The notes beneath the pieces are model-generated. The model searched no databases, was not told where the DNA came from, and saw only the letters and a list, made by a program, of their open reading frames with translations. A stretch of DNA of 64,000 nt, taken from contig NZ_JAIPUL010000001.1 in the NCBI RefSeq assembly GCF_020180945.1, positions 930,001 to 994,000 on the forward strand. Direction: 5' to 3'. Below, in pieces: positions 9,601-16,810 of the stretch (the first letter of the stretch is position 1; each line of letters begins with the position of its first letter). This DNA is from Lacticaseibacillus kribbianus. Lineage in GTDB: Bacteria > Bacillota > Bacilli > Lactobacillales > Lactobacillaceae. The translations under genes were made by a program, and so were the position numbers.

Positions 9601-9790
9601 AGTCGCAGTCGTCGAAGAAGTCGTCCACGCCAAGCGTCACCTCGTGAATGGCGCCGTCGTCGACCGTCGCCAGCACGGCGGCCTCGTCGCGGGTGTCCTC
9701 GCCCTCAATTCCGTTCAGCGCCACGTGGCCCTCGGCGGCCAGCTTCCGGCCGCGGGCCCACACCCCGCTTGGCATTACGCGATTACTCAT
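6608..9790 (-). CDS. SWIM zinc-finger SNF2-family helicase
   Basis: Large SNF2/RapA-like DNA translocase (1060 aa). Near residue 62 is a SWIM zinc finger, CDCADFAKLGYCEH (CxCx8CxH). The ATPase core has Walker A DEMGLGKTVQ near residue 640, Walker B DEAQ near 735, and the C-terminal helicase motif QAIARAHRIGQT near 1000. Related proteins are common in lactobacilli and bacilli and have no settled role. The start at MSNRVMPSGVW is preceded by GGGAGTGG; an upstream in-frame extension lacks such a site. It sits between the CRISPR leader and the padR operon and appears to be a single-gene unit. Confidence 0.9.
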   Translation of the reverse strand: MSNRVMPSGVWARGRKLAAEGHVALNGIEGEDTRDEAAVLATVDDGAIHEVTLGVDDFFDDCDCADFAKLGYCEHIAAVVQFLKQHDRTIEDAVAGGAADLIATPAPTSATASTRSSGGAFLNALGLAPHQYFTGLEPVKEAANRLALEVTVELMNRRTRDWTREPRIFVRLRIEDVAVGRFNLVQNLQEFLNLYRQGGTYYVNTNAFELSPAAFSAPEQALLGELAAATPVTAEMLDYGSNAARYAMLAPGAFARLQPLFAQLAPYHYQPNLGAEQEYDGALVTPLDATAGVLRAVVAPSKNGYELSLTLDYAAMLPADRMLARGRTLFTMTPAQMQTVNQVVSQVVNLDPNGDHCTLAFARGESAGLRDFLKLLAPIAKVSAPAALTAAPAVPRFDLDYAKGTVLLDLTLDGDAADPQYAEVERQAHDYLRALGFTYTKGQWRKRFKDGEATYRFFVTELPNLRQNGTVTTTPAVDALMQDGAALAPAVSVASRDGLLAINFSMKGVRPEEVDAMLAQLDVARPYLTRPDGGVVMVDDSLKATVAALAKVRQAAKWQNGELAVPAAQALAVQAALGDKAAFDAHFATLVQDLTHPEAFVPEPPEHPVQATLRPYQQTGVKWLEMLYHHGFGGILADEMGLGKTVQMISLINAHTEPGRPTLVVAPASLLYNWQAEFAKFAPHLEVAVVDGDKAARRKTIEAEAADVLIASYNSVRLDIAEYARLSLQLLVLDEAQFVKNASAKTSQALRKLRPRATFGLSGTPIENRPEELWALFALILPGLLPGLKAFKQLTPDEVAVRVKPFILRREKKAVLKDLPPLSETNLTNEMTAPQKAVYLAQLQQMQVQVAGLGNQALVHNKLAILAGLTRLRQLCDTPALFVPGYTGGSGKLEQLAELIKEAADSGRHVLIFSQFTHMLAQVTTLLEDARQPAFILTGDTPAAKRLAMVDAFNRGDRNFFLVSLKAGGTGLNLTGADMVILVDLWWNPAVEDQAIARAHRIGQTRSVDVYRLITKGTIEEQIVKLQEKKRDLVDQILSGTENKASLTPEEIRLILGVEE

Positions 9791-9944
9791 GCTTCCACTC
9801 CCAACTTGAATCTTCCAACAGTTTAGCACAAAACGGGCCGCCAGCGGGGCCCGGCACGGCAGCGCACCGAGTCCAGGGCCGACCGCGCGCGACTTGGGAA
9901 CGCCGGCCGCGCCCGCAACTCACTGCCACCGCTCGCCGAGACGC

Positions 9945-9966
9945 AAAAAGCGTGCCGCGGCACGCT
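9945..9966 (-). terminator. Terminator of the padR operon
   Basis: On the minus strand the palindrome AGCGTGCCGCGGCACGCT is followed by a run of T residues, 30 nt after the DUF1129 gene stop. Confidence 0.8.
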
Positions 9967-9996
9967 TCAGTCGTCATTCCAATTTCGTTAGGCCGC

Positions 9997-10788
9997 TCAG
10001 CGCGCCGCCAACACGTGCAGCCGGTTGACCTGGTGGATCTCAATCAGCACGCTGCCAAAGGCGAACACCGCGAGAAACGCGAAGCCGACCCAGTCCGGCA
10101 GCACCTGGCCCAGCAGCCACCAGCTCAGCGGCCCCGCAATCAGCCACGCGATTAGCCAGGGCAGTGCAAGCGCCGGCCGGGTGCGGGCCAGCCAGCCGTT
10201 GGCGACCACCGCGACGGCGGCCAGCCCCACGGCGGCCAGGCGCACCGCGTTCCAGGTCAAAGCCGGCAGCGGCACCAGAATCAGCGCCGCGATGGCGGCG
10301 AGGTACAGCACACAGCCGGCTACCAGCCCGATCACCGCGCTGCGGCGCAGGCGGTTGAAGCCCAGACCGCGCATCAGCGCCGCCACCACTAGGAACACCA
10401 CCGGCATCACCAGCAGCTGAACGGCCTGGCGCGGGTCGAACACACCGTCCAGGCCGCGGTCCAGCAACGTGGCGGCGAGCAGCAGGATGCCTAGCGCGTT
10501 GCCGAACGGCCACAGCCGCACCAGCCACTGCGCGCCGGGTGCCGGCGGCAGCTCGCGCAGAATCGCGTCCGCCGCGGGCTGCGGATCCGCGCCGAAGTGC
10601 GCCTTGGCACTGATGCCCGCCGCCTGCGCCTCGATCATGTCCGCCAAAAGATCGGCCAGCGTCTCCTCGACGGCCGCCTGGTCCTTGGTCCAGCGGCCGC
10701 GCAGGTAGTTGACCAGCGTCTCCGCGTACATCCGGTTCAGCCCGCGCAGCTCCTGCACGCGCCGGTTATTCGCCTCGAACTCACCCAT
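9997..10788 (-). CDS. DUF1129-family membrane protein
   Basis: 263-aa protein with a soluble helical N-terminus (about 75 aa, including LADMIEAQAAGISAKAHFG, the DUF1129-like pattern) followed by about six hydrophobic segments. It starts inside the 3' end of padR (8-nt overlap), so it is co-transcribed and translationally coupled. Pairs of a PadR regulator and a small membrane protein are common in lactobacilli; the membrane protein often has no known function. I infer it is the regulated effector of the PadR switch. Confidence 0.8.
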   Translation of the reverse strand: MGEFEANNRRVQELRGLNRMYAETLVNYLRGRWTKDQAAVEETLADLLADMIEAQAAGISAKAHFGADPQPAADAILRELPPAPGAQWLVRLWPFGNALGILLLAATLLDRGLDGVFDPRQAVQLLVMPVVFLVVAALMRGLGFNRLRRSAVIGLVAGCVLYLAAIAALILVPLPALTWNAVRLAAVGLAAVAVVANGWLARTRPALALPWLIAWLIAGPLSWWLLGQVLPDWVGFAFLAVFAFGSVLIEIHQVNRLHVLAAR

Positions 10789-11128
10789 GTTGACTCCCCT
10801 TTTCCCTGCTTGCGATCAGCTTGCCCATCGCGGTCTGCAGCTGGCGCCACTGGGGCAAAAACTCATCGAGTTGCGCCGCCCCCTGTGGCGTCAGCCGGTA
10901 GTACTTGCGGTCCGGTCCGGTCGCGGAGGCGTGGCGCACCGCGTGCACCAGTCCGTTGCGCTGCAGCTTCAGCAGCAGCGGGTACACCGTGCCCTCGGGG
11001 ATCGCGCCGAACCCGGCGTCGGCCAGCTGCTCGAGCAGCGCGTAGCCGTACGTCTCGCCCTGACCAATAATCATCAGGATGGCGTTTTCGAGCGTCCCCT
11101 TCAGCATCTGACTTGAAATCTTGACCAC
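10781..11128 (-). CDS. PadR-family transcriptional regulator
   Basis: 115-aa winged-helix repressor. The segments MLKGTLENAILMIIG, GETYGYALLEQL, IPEGTVYPLLLKLQRNGLV and KYYRLTPQGAAQL are the classic PadR N-terminal domain. Two GTG codons are possible: the one at 11134 lies directly on the AGGAGG sequence, while the one at 11128 lies 7 nt after it, so 11128 is chosen. The operator sequences just upstream indicate autoregulation. Members sense phenolics, drugs or other small molecules; the ligand here is unknown. Confidence 0.9.
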   Translation of the reverse strand: MVKISSQMLKGTLENAILMIIGQGETYGYALLEQLADAGFGAIPEGTVYPLLLKLQRNGLVHAVRHASATGPDRKYYRLTPQGAAQLDEFLPQWRQLQTAMGKLIASREKGSQHG

Positions 11129-11141
11129 GCGCACCCCTCCT

Positions 11142-11193
11142 TACCTTGCAAGGCAAAGTATAGGCGCCCGGGCGTACTTTGTAAAGCAAAGTA
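11142..11193 (-). promoter_or_regulatory. padR promoter with two palindromic operators
   Basis: Minus-strand promoter: -35 TTTACA (11180-11185), 17-nt spacer, -10 TATACT (11157-11162). Two 19-bp palindromes overlie it: TACTTTGTAAAGCAAAGTA (11175-11193, perfect arms) over the -35, and TACCTTGCAAGGCAAAGTA (11142-11160, one mismatch) over the -10. Their centres are 33 bp apart, about three helical turns, so two dimers would sit on the same face of the DNA. Confidence 0.85.
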
Positions 11194-11199
11194 TTGGTC

Positions 11200-11690
11200 C
11201 AAACGCACAAAAAGACGCACCAAACCCGGCCCAGGGTGTCCCCGAACCGGATTCGGCGCGATTGAATTAGCTTCAGTTGGCTCTGCGCGTGGTGCTCTGC
11301 ACTGCCTGTTGCTGCAGGACCTCCCGGAACCGCCCGGGGCAATGCTGGTATCTGTGCAGCCGGTGCGTGCGCCGGGCGTCTGAGTTGGGCCGCTGCTACC
11401 TCTAGTGAGTAGGCCCTCCCGGTGGTGCGACGCGCGGATGGTGATCCGTAACCCTGTTCATCTTCCCGCTGTGGTGCTGGGCGGGTTCCACTACCCTATG
11501 CATAAGATGGCCTGGTTGGGGCCTGGTCTGAGTTGGCTACTGGTGGCGCTTGCCGCCGGATCGTTCGCCTGAGCCGCAGGGGGACCCGGCAACGCGTTTG
11601 CCGCCCCACGACTCCGATGCTCATCTGAATCCATCGTACCCGCGGTAATTTTTGCCGTCAACTTTTATGCTCGCGGCGGCGGACAGATTT
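11200..11690. other. Hairpin-rich region of unknown nature
   Basis: No convincing gene in about 490 nt. The stretch contains many local inverted repeats: CGGAT-GGTG-ATCCG (about 11436-11449), GGGC ... CTAC ... GTAG ... GCCC (about 11387-11416), CGGCAACGCGTTTGCCG (about 11587-11603), and a longer imperfect stem spanning about 11280-11376. The 11-mer GTCTGAGTTGG occurs at 11378 and 11526, with a partial form near 11272. It could be a structured RNA on either strand, or decayed sequence. I looked for RNase P, tmRNA and SRP RNA signatures and found none. Confidence 0.4.
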
Positions 11691-11740
11691 CGTTACAGAT
11701 CGACGCATCGCGCGTACACTGAGGAAAAAGAGGTGATTAG

Positions 11741-12517
11741 ATGAAACAGCCACTGATTACGCTGCAGGGCCTGCTGCTCGACGCCACAAGTGTTGCGCTG
11801 ATCGGCCCCGATCTCGAGCCCGAGCGCGCCGACCACCTGATTCTTCGGGTTGATTCGGTGATGCTTGACGACCAGGCCCCACACCCCATTCCACCCGAGA
11901 CAATCTACGTTCCCTTCGACCCCCGCCTGGCCGCTCACGACCTGCTCTGGCACGTCGGCGACCGGCTGGCCGTGACCGGGCGCGCGGCGATTCGCCACCG
12001 CTATAATCGGGCCGCGCTGCGGCAGGCCCAAGGTCTGCGGCAACGCGAGGTGGAGCGAATCGCGGCGGTGACACGTGCCGCGGCCGTGAAGAACGGTCCC
12101 GAAGTCCCGGGCCTGGCGCGATTGGTGGCGACTTACCAGCGCGAGCATCAGCCCTTGGCACGTCTTCAGACCGCGCTTGCGGCACTTCCATGGTCGCGCC
12201 ACGATCAGTTGTCCAAACTGGTGCGCGCACAAAACACCATCCACCGGCGGACGAATCAGGCGATGGCGGCGCTGCTCCAACGGGTCGGGGTGTTGGCGGG
12301 CGTCACCCGGATTCGGACGATTGGCGTCACCTTTTTCCCGGAAACCGCTCCCTCCGTCAGGATGCCACCCGACTTGCTGGCGCGGCCGAAAGCGCGTGCC
12401 GCGCTGGTCAAGTTGCTGATCACCGAGGCCGCTGCCTTGCGGGCCGCTGGACACCTGCCCGATGAACGGGATCATCGCCCCGCAGGTCTTCGGCCCGCCC
12501 AGTCGCTGCAACCTTGA
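11741..12517 (+). CDS. Unrecognised protein, first of a coupled pair
   Basis: 258-aa protein I do not recognise. It has a good ribosome binding site (AGAGGTGATTAG before ATG). The first 90 residues look beta-rich and end GDRLAVTGRAAIRHR, a pattern reminiscent of an OB fold. The rest is helical and Ala/Leu/Arg-rich. There is no signal peptide, membrane segment or Cys. It overlaps the next gene by 4 nt (TTGA). It is one of few plus-strand genes here, and the hairpin-rich region lies directly upstream. Confidence 0.75.
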   Translation: MKQPLITLQGLLLDATSVALIGPDLEPERADHLILRVDSVMLDDQAPHPIPPETIYVPFDPRLAAHDLLWHVGDRLAVTGRAAIRHRYNRAALRQAQGLRQREVERIAAVTRAAAVKNGPEVPGLARLVATYQREHQPLARLQTALAALPWSRHDQLSKLVRAQNTIHRRTNQAMAALLQRVGVLAGVTRIRTIGVTFFPETAPSVRMPPDLLARPKARAALVKLLITEAAALRAAGHLPDERDHRPAGLRPAQSLQP

Positions 12518-13317
12518 GCCGAGAGCTGTTTGCGCGTTGCCCCGAGGCCGCCGCGCTGACGCCGCGCCTCATCACACCTGCCCAACTCACGGCAACGGTT
12601 ACGCAAACCATCACCCTGACGCTGAATCGCCCGAGGCGGGTCCTGGTGATTGCAGACGACGGCACCATCCACCGGCTGGCGACCGTGATGGCCACGGCGG
12701 ACGAGCTGCTCGCAACGGACGCGGACAACACGGATGGCGGCAGTGGTCCAAGCGTTCACCCGGGAGCCCCGGTGGCCGTCGCTTTCGATGCCGCGTTCGC
12801 CGGCCTGACCGTCCATTACCAAGACACCATCACCGTTCGTGGCGAAGTGTGCGCGGTCATGGTCTGCCCCGAAGCGATGCAGGCCGCAGTGTTGCGGAAT
12901 CGGCGACGCGTGCTTGCGCGCGTGGCCGAACTGCTGCACGCGTGGCACCGCGCCACCCGCCGAACCGACTGGCCACGCTTCGCGCGCCTGCTCGCCACAC
13001 TGCGTCACGGCACCGTCACCCAGGCAGGTTTCGCGGCGCGGCTGGCGCGGCTCATCCCTGCAGCGCAAGCCCCGGGATTCGCCCCCGTCGAGGACGCGCT
13101 GACGACCGCCTGGCAGGACCTCCAGGCCGCCGAGCGTCGCTTCGCCGTCCCCCTCAAGCTGATGCAAAATGTTACGCTGCAAAGTCTCGACGCGTCGGTG
13201 CACATGGTCGCAAGCCCCGCGATCGACCGCGGTCGGCTGGGTTCGGCGCGCTACCGCGACGAACTCTTCGCCCACTGGCAGGCGACCGCCGCGCGGCTGG
13301 CCGAAGTCCGCCGCTGA
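12514..13317 (+). CDS. Unrecognised protein, second of a coupled pair
   Basis: 267-aa protein I do not recognise. It starts at a TTG that overlaps the stop of the previous gene (TTGA), a normal coupling arrangement, with GAGCC-type weak ribosome binding. Its layout mirrors its neighbour: a beta-rich N-terminal half ending DTITVRGEVCAVMV, then an Arg/Ala-rich helical half. This suggests distant paralogues or two subunits of one complex; that is inference. No catalytic motif is evident. Confidence 0.7.
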   Translation: MSRELFARCPEAAALTPRLITPAQLTATVTQTITLTLNRPRRVLVIADDGTIHRLATVMATADELLATDADNTDGGSGPSVHPGAPVAVAFDAAFAGLTVHYQDTITVRGEVCAVMVCPEAMQAAVLRNRRRVLARVAELLHAWHRATRRTDWPRFARLLATLRHGTVTQAGFAARLARLIPAAQAPGFAPVEDALTTAWQDLQAAERRFAVPLKLMQNVTLQSLDASVHMVASPAIDRGRLGSARYRDELFAHWQATAARLAEVRR

Positions 13318-13397
13318 CAATCCCGTTCCCCCCGCCGACCTCGCACCGGCCCCGCCGCGCTGGCCGACGCCGCAGTTGCCACATCTCCGGCCACAGC

Positions 13398-13428
13398 AAA
13401 GCCCCCGCGCAATCATTGCACGGCGGCT
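13398..13428 (-). terminator. Candidate ctpA terminator
   Basis: On the minus strand AGCCGCCGTGCAA and TTGCGCGGGGGCT can pair around a short loop, 8 nt after the ctpA stop. The following T run is short. Confidence 0.5.
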
Positions 13429-13436
13429 AAGTGTCA

Positions 13437-14855
13437 CTATTTGGCCACGGCCTTGATCGCCGCGTCGAGCATCGGGTCGTCGCCCTGGTACTTGGCGCCG
13501 AGCTTGGCCAAAACGGCCGCGATGGTCTTGGTGTCCGCGGTGCCGGTCGCGTCCAGCTTGTTGGCGGTCTGGAAGGCCTTGACCGCCGCCTGGGTGGTCG
13601 GGCCGTAGAAACCGTTGTCGCTCTTGGGGTCAAACCCAAGCACCTTGAGCATCTCCTGCAGCGACTTGACGTCTTGCTTCTGGTCGCCGGCCTTGAGACT
13701 CGAGCTTGAGATCATGCCGATCTTGGCGTAATCCGGGTAGTCCACCTTGATGGTCGGCTTCAGGCCCTTGTGGTGAATCCAGCTGCCGTTGGGCGTCAGC
13801 CACTTGGCGATGGTCAGCTTGAGCTCGGAGGTGGCGCTCATCTGCGCCACGTTTTGGACCGTGCCCTTGCCGAAGCTCTTCACCCCGACCAGCGGGCCGC
13901 GCCCGTTCTGGTTCAAGGCGGCGCTCAGGATCTCCGAGGCGGAGGCCGAGTTGCCGTCGATCACGACGGCGAGCGGCTCGGTCACCTTGAAGCCCTTGTC
14001 GTAGTCCTTGCCGGCCAGGTAGACCTCGGTCTTGCCGGTGCGCGGGCGTACCTTGACGATGGTCTGGCCGTCCTTGAGGCACATGGACGCGATCTGAAGC
14101 GCCGTGTCCAGCATGCCGCCGGGGTTGCCGCGCAGGTCGAGGACGAACCGCTTGGCGCCCTCCTTGCGCAGCGCCTTCACCGCCTTTTTGAACTGCGAGG
14201 CGGTCGGCTCGGAGAAGGTCGCCATGGTGATTACGCCGACCTGCTTGTTGGCCTTGGCCAGCTCGTAGGTCACCGTGTCGGTGGTGATCTTGGCGCGCGT
14301 CATCGTGAAGGTCATCTCGTGGCCGTCGCGGCGCACGGTCACCTTGACCTTCGTGCCGATCTTGCCGCGAATCTTGGCGACGGCGGCGTTGACGTCGAGT
14401 TTTTCCACCGACTTGCCGTTGACCTCGAGCAGCTGGTCGCCGACCTGAAGCCCCGCCTTCTTGGCCGGGGTGTCGGCGAGGATGCTCTCGATGGTCAGCT
14501 TGTTGTCGCCCTGCTGCACCGTGGCGCCGATGCCGCCGAAGCTGGCGGAAATGGTGCTGTCGAGGCTGGTCTTGTCGCTGTTTTGCAGGTAGACGGAGTA
14601 CGGGTCGTCGAGGCTTGACAGCATCCCGTTGACCGCACCGTCGGCCAGCTTGGTCGCGCTGACGTCCTTGTAGTAGTTGCCCTGGATGGTGGCGTAGGTC
14701 GCCAGCACCTTGTTGAAGCCGGCGGGCAGCGCCGCCTGGGTCGGCTTGGCCGAATCGACCGTGCCGCGCGTCGCGTAACCGACGGCCGCGCCGCCGACCA
14801 GGGTGACGCTCATGCCGACCGCCATCAGCCACACCGGAACTTTAATTTTGGCCAT
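13437..14855 (-). CDS. ctpA: S41 C-terminal processing peptidase with PG-binding domain
   Basis: CtpA-type serine protease (472 aa) acting outside the membrane. Order of domains: N-terminal signal anchor ([17 protein letters not shown]), PDZ domain (about residues 95-175), S41 catalytic domain with Ser in NSASASE (about 302) and Lys in SFGKGTVQ (about 327), and a C-terminal peptidoglycan-binding type 1 domain (about 385-445). The Ser-Lys dyad is intact. GGAGG precedes the ATG. It overlaps yozE by 14 nt in an msrA-yozE-ctpA operon. Confidence 0.95.
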   Translation of the reverse strand: MAKIKVPVWLMAVGMSVTLVGGAAVGYATRGTVDSAKPTQAALPAGFNKVLATYATIQGNYYKDVSATKLADGAVNGMLSSLDDPYSVYLQNSDKTSLDSTISASFGGIGATVQQGDNKLTIESILADTPAKKAGLQVGDQLLEVNGKSVEKLDVNAAVAKIRGKIGTKVKVTVRRDGHEMTFTMTRAKITTDTVTYELAKANKQVGVITMATFSEPTASQFKKAVKALRKEGAKRFVLDLRGNPGGMLDTALQIASMCLKDGQTIVKVRPRTGKTEVYLAGKDYDKGFKVTEPLAVVIDGNSASASEILSAALNQNGRGPLVGVKSFGKGTVQNVAQMSATSELKLTIAKWLTPNGSWIHHKGLKPTIKVDYPDYAKIGMISSSSLKAGDQKQDVKSLQEMLKVLGFDPKSDNGFYGPTTQAAVKAFQTANKLDATGTADTKTIAAVLAKLGAKYQGDDPMLDAAIKAVAK

Positions 14856-15087
14856 GCTTGCCTCCTACGTGTTCGTGGGCCTGATACATGGCGTACGTGT
14901 CGTCGAAGACGCTCATCGACGGCAGGTAGTTCCCGTTCAGCTCCAAGTAATTCGACAGCGCCTCGAAGTCGTCCTCCTGCTTGGGGAAGGCCTGATCCAA
15001 AAAGGCGTTTTGGGCAAAATTCGCGATCTCCCCGTGGTCGTTGGGGTTGCGCAGGGTCATCAGGAATTGGTAGAAAGATTGTCGCAT
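14842..15087 (-). CDS. yozE: YozE family (UPF0346) small protein
   Basis: 81-aa protein starting [15 protein letters not shown], with the sequence [22 protein letters not shown] typical of the YozE SAM-like fold. Function is unknown. Firmicutes often carry it next to msrA, as here, where it lies 8 nt downstream of msrA and overlaps ctpA. Confidence 0.93.
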   Translation of the reverse strand: MRQSFYQFLMTLRNPNDHGEIANFAQNAFLDQAFPKQEDDFEALSNYLELNGNYLPSMSVFDDTYAMYQAHEHVGGKHGQN

Positions 15088-15095
15088 GAGGCCTC

Positions 15096-15611
15096 CTAGT
15101 CTTGCCAGTGCGCCTGGGTGAACGCCGCGCGCTGGGCGTGCTCCATCGCGTAGCGGCGCGGGTTGCGGGCGTAAAACTGCTGGTGCTCCGGCTCCGCGTC
15201 GTAAAACGGCCCGGCGTCCTCGATAGTGGTGACGATCGGGTCCTTGAAGCGGCCGCTGGCGGCAAGCGCCGCCTTGGAGGCCTCGGCCGCCTGGCGCTGC
15301 GCGGCGTCTTTGACGTAGATCACCGGCCGGTAGTTGTCGCCGCGGTCCTGGAACTGCCCCATCGCGTCGGTGGGGTCGGTCTGCTGCCAGTAGATGTCAA
15401 GCAGCTGGTCGTAGCTGATCTGTGCGGGGTCGAAGGTGATTTTCACCGCCTCCGTGTGCCCGGTCGCGTGCGACTTAACCTGGTCGTAGGTGGGGTTTGC
15501 GACGTGGCCGCCGGTGTAGCCGGACGACACGTTCAGGATGCCGGCCTGCTCCTCGAAGGGCTGCACCATGCACCAGAAGCACCCGCCAGCAAAAATAGCA
15601 GTTTCAGACAT
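15096..15611 (-). CDS. msrA: Peptide-methionine (S)-S-oxide reductase MsrA
   Basis: 171-aa cytosolic repair enzyme that reduces the S epimer of methionine sulfoxide. The catalytic Cys lies in GGCFWC (residues 9-14). [24 protein letters not shown] and the [17 protein letters not shown] loop are conserved MsrA blocks. AAAGGATCC precedes the ATG. First gene of the msrA-yozE-ctpA operon; a pair of palindromic repeats lies immediately upstream. Confidence 0.97.
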   Translation of the reverse strand: MSETAIFAGGCFWCMVQPFEEQAGILNVSSGYTGGHVANPTYDQVKSHATGHTEAVKITFDPAQISYDQLLDIYWQQTDPTDAMGQFQDRGDNYRPVIYVKDAAQRQAAEASKAALAASGRFKDPIVTTIEDAGPFYDAEPEHQQFYARNPRRYAMEHAQRAAFTQAHWQD

Positions 15612-15630
15612 ATTGAGGATCCTTTCTGTG

Positions 15631-15890
15631 AGAGGGTGGAACGAGGCGAACTTAGCGGGACGGGTAGCTTAGCGCAACCACTTGAAGCGCACTTGGCTTC
15701 AAGTGGTTGTGCGTAGCTAGCCGCTCCCGCGTTGCCTCGTGGAACCCGTTTAGAGGGTGGAAAAGCGCGGGTTTCGCGGGACGACTTGCCTAGCCGTGCC
15801 GCTTGGGCGGTCTTGGCCCGAGTGGCACGGCGTAGCAAGGCGCGCCCGCGTTGCGCTTTGGAACCCGTTTACCGGGTGAAAAAGCGCGAG
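15631..15890 (+). repeat. Family B palindromic element, two tandem units plus fragment
   Basis: Two units (about 15631-15751 and 15752-15870) and the start of a third, all beginning GGGTG and ending near GGAACCCGTTT. Each is one long interrupted palindrome. Unit 1 has a perfect 14-bp apical stem CAACCACTTGAAGC with loop GCACTTG (15689-15695). Unit 2 has the stem CCGTGCCGCTTGGGC with loop GGTCTTG (15809-15815). The stems differ in sequence yet both pair, so structure is conserved rather than sequence. Confidence 0.9.
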
Positions 15891-15939
15891 TTTTGCACGT
15901 AAGTCCGCCCAGTTGACTCCGCTCCGGAAATCGATGTGC

Positions 15940-16138
15940 TCCGCGGGCGGAGGGGCGAACCGGCGATCGCTGGAGGCGGAGGGGCGAGGCGAGCCAGCGT
16001 GAAATTGCTGTAAGTCGGCGAACTTTGCCGACTTACAGCAAGGGCGGTTCCTGAGACCGGAACGGGCTCAGGAGAGCCCCACGCGTTCCGCCGCCTCGCC
16101 CCGCAGCAGCAAGCCGTCGCCAGTTCACCCCGGGGGCC
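15940..16138 (+). repeat. Family A palindromic element, copy 1
   Basis: About 200-bp imperfect palindrome reaching the ypmS stop codon. The central hairpin has a perfect 15-bp stem TTGCTGTAAGTCGGC (16005-16019) and a 7-nt loop GAACTTT. A second hairpin follows, CCTGAG ... CTCAGG (16050-16072). The outer arms (GGGCGAACCGGCGA near 15954, and its partner near 16115-16130) also pair. The core GCGAGCCAGCGTGA is shared with the other copies. Confidence 0.85.
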
Positions 16139-16810
16139 CTACTTCGTCGGCAGGTACACGCTCAGGTCGATCTCGTCGTTGGGCAGGTCGATCTTGGTCG
16201 CGCGGATCTGCATCCCGTTTTCCATCCGGAATTTGTTCAATTCTATCACAATGGTCGCCTTCTTGCTATTCAGGCTGACCCAGTCCGGCAGCTTGAACGC
16301 GCGCCCGGCGTAGCCCATCACGGCGCTGATCGGCACCGGCAGGCTCCCGACGTTGAGGCTTCGGGCCTTGAGCTCGACGTCGCCGTTGGTCCGCACCAGC
16401 GGGTCGAACAGCAGCGAGAACTTGATGCTCTGGTTGAAGAACTTGAATGTGCCGGACAGCACCGCCTGGTCGGCAACGGTCAGGCTGTACTTCACCGGGC
16501 TGTTTTTTTGAAAATCGTTCAGGTAATAGGTCACAATCTTGTTGACCTGGCGCTTGGTCAGGCTGACCGTCAGCGCCGGGTCCGTCGCCTTGAGCGGCTC
16601 CGTCTTGCTGGTCGGCGTCTCGTAAGGCGTCGCGACGCGCACGGCAAACCAGATGCCGGAGCCGATGATCAGACCGATCAGGGTCAGCGCGACCAGCTGC
16701 CACCAGTTGAACTTGCCGCGGGGCTTGTCGGCCTTGGGCTGGCGCGGTGCCTTGACCTTGGCCGCCTTCAGCTGGGCCTGCTTGCGTTCACTGCGAGTTT
16801 GTCTTTCCAT
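16139..16810 (-). CDS. YpmS family (DUF2140) membrane-anchored protein
   Basis: 223-aa protein with a basic cytosolic N-terminus (about 45 aa, Lys/Arg-rich), one membrane segment (LVALTLIGLIIGSGIWFAV), and an extracytoplasmic domain of the YpmS/DUF2140 type, ending IDLSVYLPTK. The ATG overlaps the ypmR stop (TAATG), so the two are coupled as in other Firmicutes. Function is unknown; a link to the cell envelope is inferred from the topology and the lipase neighbour. Confidence 0.85.
   Translation of the reverse strand: MERQTRSERKQAQLKAAKVKAPRQPKADKPRGKFNWWQLVALTLIGLIIGSGIWFAVRVATPYETPTSKTEPLKATDPALTVSLTKRQVNKIVTYYLNDFQKNSPVKYSLTVADQAVLSGTFKFFNQSIKFSLLFDPLVRTNGDVELKARSLNVGSLPVPISAVMGYAGRAFKLPDWVSLNSKKATIVIELNKFRMENGMQIRATKIDLPNDEIDLSVYLPTK

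Noticed and set aside
6608-9790. SNF2 helicase as part of a DISARM-type defence system
   Set aside because: No methyltransferase, DrmB, or PLD partner is adjacent; SWIM/SNF2 proteins of this kind are common as stand-alone genes in lactobacilli.
6791-9826. 1011-aa open frame antisense to the SNF2 helicase gene
   Set aside because: High GC keeps the antisense frame open. The protein is Arg/Gly/His-rich without domains, and the minus-strand gene has clear motifs.
11230-11640. RNase P RNA, tmRNA, SRP RNA or a T-box in the hairpin-rich region
   Set aside because: None of the hallmark sequences (RNase P GAGGAAAGTCC, a tmRNA tag or tRNA-like end, the SRP GGAAG apex, the T-box GGTGGNACC) is found on either strand.
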